Source: Vitellaria paradoxa (Eukaryota > Streptophyta > Magnoliopsida > Ericales > Sapotaceae). From it: a stretch of DNA of 64,000 nt. Each line of letters begins with the position of its first letter. The stretch's first letter is position 1. Shown piece by piece: positions 60,942 to 64,000 of the stretch. Location: contig CM034242.1 of NCBI GenBank assembly GCA_019916065.1, positions 44,211,010 through 44,275,009 of the forward strand. The letters are read 5' to 3'. The translations under genes and the position numbers were made by a program. The notes beneath the pieces are model-generated. The model was not told the DNA's origin. It made no database searches and saw nothing but the letters and a program-made list of their open reading frames with translations.

Positions 60942-61336
60942 TGTGGGCCAAATATGTTATTTGTGTGTTATAGGCTATCATAAAGATTAAGCCCATTTAA
61001 ACTGGTCTGTTAAGGTTTTAAGGTTTTGGGCTTTATAACATCTCAATTTTGTATGGGCCTTTAATGTGTAGATACCTAAGCCCATATTTCTATTTTATGA
61101 TGGGCCGAATAGAAGTAGGGTTTCTACAGTTATTATAAATAGGTTATGGTCCCCAGGTCATACGTAAAAAAGAGTTTTCTAATCAATCTGAGATCCCATC
61201 GTCAGAGAGAATTAAGAAAAGAAACCTACGTATTGGCTTGGAAGATCAAGAACCACAAAATTACATCAATGGATTCAGGTACGCTTCCGCATTAATTTAT
61301 TTTCTTGATGATTCGATATGAATTAAATAATCAACA
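60942..61336 (+). repeat. 5' LTR of the copia element
   Basis: The right end is set by CA two bases before the primer-binding site. The left end is a guess at TGTGGGCC. Inside is ATTATAAATAGG (about 61131), a TATA-box-like site, followed by the transcribed part. With the 3' LTR outside the window the limits cannot be confirmed. Confidence 0.6.
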
Positions 61337-61338
61337 AG

Positions 61339-61350
61339 TGGTATCAGAGC
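61339..61350 (+). other. Primer-binding site (initiator tRNA-Met)
   Basis: TGGTATCAGAGC is the exact complement of the 3' end of plant initiator tRNA-Met and is the standard minus-strand primer site of plant copia elements. Confidence 0.93.
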
Positions 61351-61810
61351 CTACTCATGTTGAATCATTGAGAAATTTTTTTTTATGGATTAAGATTTAA
61401 TGGCTAGGGTTTAAATTTTGGGGATTAATTTTAGTTCTCAAAATTTTGAAATTTTCAGTTATTTGATCTTCTTTTATGCAATTGCTGTTCGTATGCATAT
61501 ATATATATATACACATGCGTGTACATGCTTTAAATGTGGTGTTGCATGACAATTTATGTATACACACTGGATTAAGTTTCTTTAATGAATATTCATTCAA
61601 TGTTCACGCCGGAAAGTTTTGCTTTTAATGAATATTGAATGACCATGTTTTTTGTCTTTTAGCTATTTAATGTATACGTGAAAGGTTTTGGCAATCCTAT
61701 GGATTCAGACTGTTTCGATGCTTAAAGTAGTTTTAGCGTAAAACCCTAATCTTGATTCAACGAATCAAGAAAGGGTAGTTCACGAAAAGCCTTGGGGTGT
61801 TCGTAGTCCC

Positions 61811-61969
61811 TTCGCGTAGGTTGTGAAACCCTTCGCGTAAGTTTCAAAACCCTTCGCGTAGGTTGCGAAACCCTTCGCGTAAGTTTCAAAACCCTTCGCA
61901 TAGGTTGCGAAACCCTTCGCGCAGGTTTCGAGACCCTTCGCGTAGGTTGCGAAACCTTTCGCGAAGGGA
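61811..61969 (+). repeat. 21-bp tandem repeat in the copia leader
   Basis: Units start with TTCGCG at 61811, 61832, 61853, 61874, 61895, 61916, 61937 and 61958, exactly 21 bp apart; the last is partial. The first five units alternate GTAGGTTG(C/T)GAAACCC and GTAAGTTTCAAAACCC, giving a 42-bp higher order. The array lies between the primer-binding site and gag. Confidence 0.93.
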
Positions 61970-62535
61970 TTTACCTTTCACAAATCTATTTTTTTCTATT
62001 TCGAAAGGGCCCTAAAGAGTTTTAATTTCTTTTAATTTTAAGGGAATTGATTTAAGGAATCAATTAAATTCAAATTTTGGTATTATTAATTTTTGGTACA
62101 TAATATTCAACAATAAATTAATGGAAGCAACATGTTGCCAAAGCAACCTCTCTTGTGGAAATTATTTTATTTTGAATATTAGAAGGTTGTGTATATGTAT
62201 TTATTCATGCGAGTATTGGTCGGCCCAAAGGAAGGCTAATATTTGGCAGAATTACACATGCACCTGTGGTGGTAAACATATGACAATTATTAGGTTTCCA
62301 TGTAAATAGTAAGACAATCCAAAGATTGGCTTATTATTTAACAGGAGTTATTGTCAATGTTTGATCACTACAACAAGAGTACCACTTACAATTAATATTA
62401 CTGTCCAAAGACTTGATATTAATGTTGTGCTGGGTATCTTGAAATGGGTTTACCATTATTTGAATTTATTGATTATTATTTTTGTTTATTAATGTGAGCA
62501 TAATTTTTGGTTATTTTGTTCTCTATACACCTAAT

Positions 62536-64000
62536 ATGTCTGCTACTACTATATCTGCCAACATAAATTCGATTCCTATGCTAAATGGAACAAACTTCAA
62601 GGATTGGAAAGAGAACATATTAATTGTTCTGGGCTGCATGGATCTTGACCTTGCGCTCAAGGTTGAGCAACCCGCTTCTTTTACGGCTGAAAGTTCACTT
62701 GATAAAAAGAGGAACTTTGAGAAGTGGGATCGCTCAAATCGCATGAGTCTCATGATCATCAAGCGCGGCATTCCAGAAGCCTTCAGGGGCGCAGTATCCG
62801 AGGGGATAACTAATGCCAAAGAGTTCCTTGCCGAGATTGAAAAGCGTTTTGTTAAAAACGATAAGGCTGAAACAAGCACGCTTTTGCAATGCTTGATTTC
62901 AATGAAGTATAAAGGCAAAGGAAACATAAGGGAGTACATCATGGAGATGTCCAATATTGCTTCTAAACTTAAGAGATTAAAGCTTGAGCTATCTGATGAC
63001 TTGCTCATGCATTTGGTATTGATCTCACTTCCTGCACAATTCAGTCACTTTAAGGTTAGTTACAACTGCCAAAAAGAGAAATGGTCTCTAAATGAGCTCA
63101 TTTCATATTGTGTGCAAGAGGAAGAAAGGTTGAAGCAAGACAGAACTGAAAGTGCTCACTTGGCAAGCACCTCTAAAGATAAGGGCAAAAAAAGAAAGAA
63201 AGAATATGAAGCTGCTATTAAGGGTCCAGCACAAAAGAAACAGCAGTAGAAAATTGACAGCTACTTCTTTTGTAACAAAACTGGACATCTCAAGAAAGAT
63301 TGTGCCAAATATCACGCTTGGCGTGCAAAGAAAGGTATAATTTTTACTTTGGTCTGTTCTGAGGTTAATTTAGCTTCAGTGCCTAGAAACACTTGGTAGT
63401 TAGATTCTGGTGCTACTACTCACATAAGTGTTTCTATGCGGGGTTGCCTGAGCTACCGAAAGCCAAATGATGGTGAAAGATACATCTTTGTGGGAGATGG
63501 CAAGTCGGTGGAAGTTGATGCAATAGGCACTTTTAGGTTATTATTAGGAACTGGTTATTATTTGGATTTGAAAGACACTTTTATTGTACCGTCTTTTAGG
63601 CGGAATTTGGTTTCTGTTTCTTTGTTGGACAAATCTGGATATTATTGTTCATTTGGAAACAATCAGTTTAGTCTTTCATTGAATTCAAATGTTATTGGTA
63701 CTGGTTCATTATCTGCATATATTTGCTTGATACTATTGCATCATATAATGAAACCTTGCATGTGCAATCACGTGGTACTAAATGCAAATTAAATAAAGAA
63801 AATTCGGCGTCATTATGGCACAAGCGGTTGGGTCATATCTCAAAAGATAAAATTGAAAGACTTGTGTCTGATGGCATTTTGGATTCCCTTGATTTTTCAG
63901 ACTTTGATGTCTGCATTAATTGTATTAAGGGAAAACAGACCAAAACTAAGAGATTAGGTGCCAATAGAACTTCAAACGTCTTAGAATTGATACATACGGA
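62536..64000 (+). pseudogene. Copia gag-pol, interrupted and cut by the window end
   Basis: Starts MSATTISANINSIPMLNGTN; the gag-like part has NFKDWKENILIVLGCMDLDL, IREYIMEMSNIASKL and LLMHLVLISLPAQF. The zinc knuckle reads FCNKTGHLKKDC with Ser where its first Cys should be. The protease motif LDSGATTHIS (63400) follows, then the pre-integrase segment LWHKRLGHISKDKI and CINCIKGKQTKTKR. In-frame TAG codons at 63247 and 63397 (the second replaces a Trp before LDSGATTH), plus a one-base shift at about 63725, break it. Otherwise the frame is open over about 1.2 kb, so the copy is fairly young. An upstream in-frame ATG is at 62482. Confidence 0.87.

Larger units (their letters stand above)
60942..64000 (+). 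mobile_element. Ty1/copia retrotransposon, 5' part, continues past the window
   Basis: Contains in order a 5' LTR, a primer-binding site, a long leader with a 21-bp repeat array, gag, a zinc-knuckle remnant, the protease motif and the pre-integrase domain. This order is that of plant Ty1/copia. The pol remainder and 3' LTR lie outside the window. Confidence 0.88.

Noticed and set aside
61811..61969. CRISPR-like reading of the regular repeat array
   Set aside because: The units are contiguous without spacers and sit in a eukaryotic retrotransposon leader, so it is a plain tandem repeat.
1..64000. tRNA or rRNA genes
   Set aside because: No cloverleaf with A and B boxes or rRNA core sequence was noticed; the TGGTATCAGAGC match is a retrotransposon primer site, not a tRNA gene.

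Overview
The window is nuclear DNA of a flowering plant. The genes have many short exons with GT-AG introns (some longer than 2 kb), the background is very AT-rich, and the second half is full of plant-type LTR retrotransposon, PIF/Harbinger and MITE remains. The translations match dicot-type plant proteins, but I cannot name the species. A block of exactly 100 N at 32633-32732 is a scaffold gap and divides the window in two.

Left half (1-32.4 kb), gene-bearing. Five genes could be rebuilt exon by exon: an NTF2/SnoaL-like protein (minus, 6 exons, 1232-5522); the exocyst subunit EXO70A1 (minus, 12 exons, 7160-17845, 649 codons fully in frame); a plastid-type Nudix hydrolase of the NUDT26/27 group (plus, 6 exons, 19181-23530); the cohesin acetyltransferase CTF7/ECO1 (minus, about 6 exons, 24504-28250); and urate oxidase (minus, 29362-32391), whose 5' exons are lost at the gap. 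EXO70A1 and the Nudix gene are divergent across about 1.3 kb; the Nudix gene and CTF7 converge. These are unrelated housekeeping functions (secretion, nucleotide hydrolysis, sister-chromatid cohesion, purine catabolism), not a pathway cluster. Introns and spacers carry MITEs.

Right half (32.7-64 kb), repeats. In order: unidentified AT-rich repeats (33-36 kb); a 5'-truncated Ty3/gypsy chromovirus with its 3' LTR (36.2-39.5 kb); an AT-rich tandem array of about 490-500 bp units (39.5-42.5 kb) ending in a fold-back element; further dispersed repeats and two MITEs (44.3-44.9 kb); a decayed PIF/Harbinger element with MYB-like and transposase ORFs (46.5-49.4 kb); two copies of a putative plant transposon protein on opposite strands (52.5-53.6 and 57.3-58.6 kb), associated with a GC-rich 123-bp repeat; and the 5' part of a Ty1/copia element (60.9 kb to the window end) with LTR, tRNA-Met primer site, a 21-bp tandem repeat in its leader, gag, protease motif and pre-integrase domain.

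Most notable: in the Nudix gene and CTF7 the conserved protein can be read through about a dozen single-base insertions or deletions, with no stop codon made by substitution. They cluster at 20.2-26.0 kb while EXO70A1 next door is clean. This looks more like poor consensus sequence than true gene death. I found no convincing new cellular system; the repeat structures are the best candidates for something undescribed.
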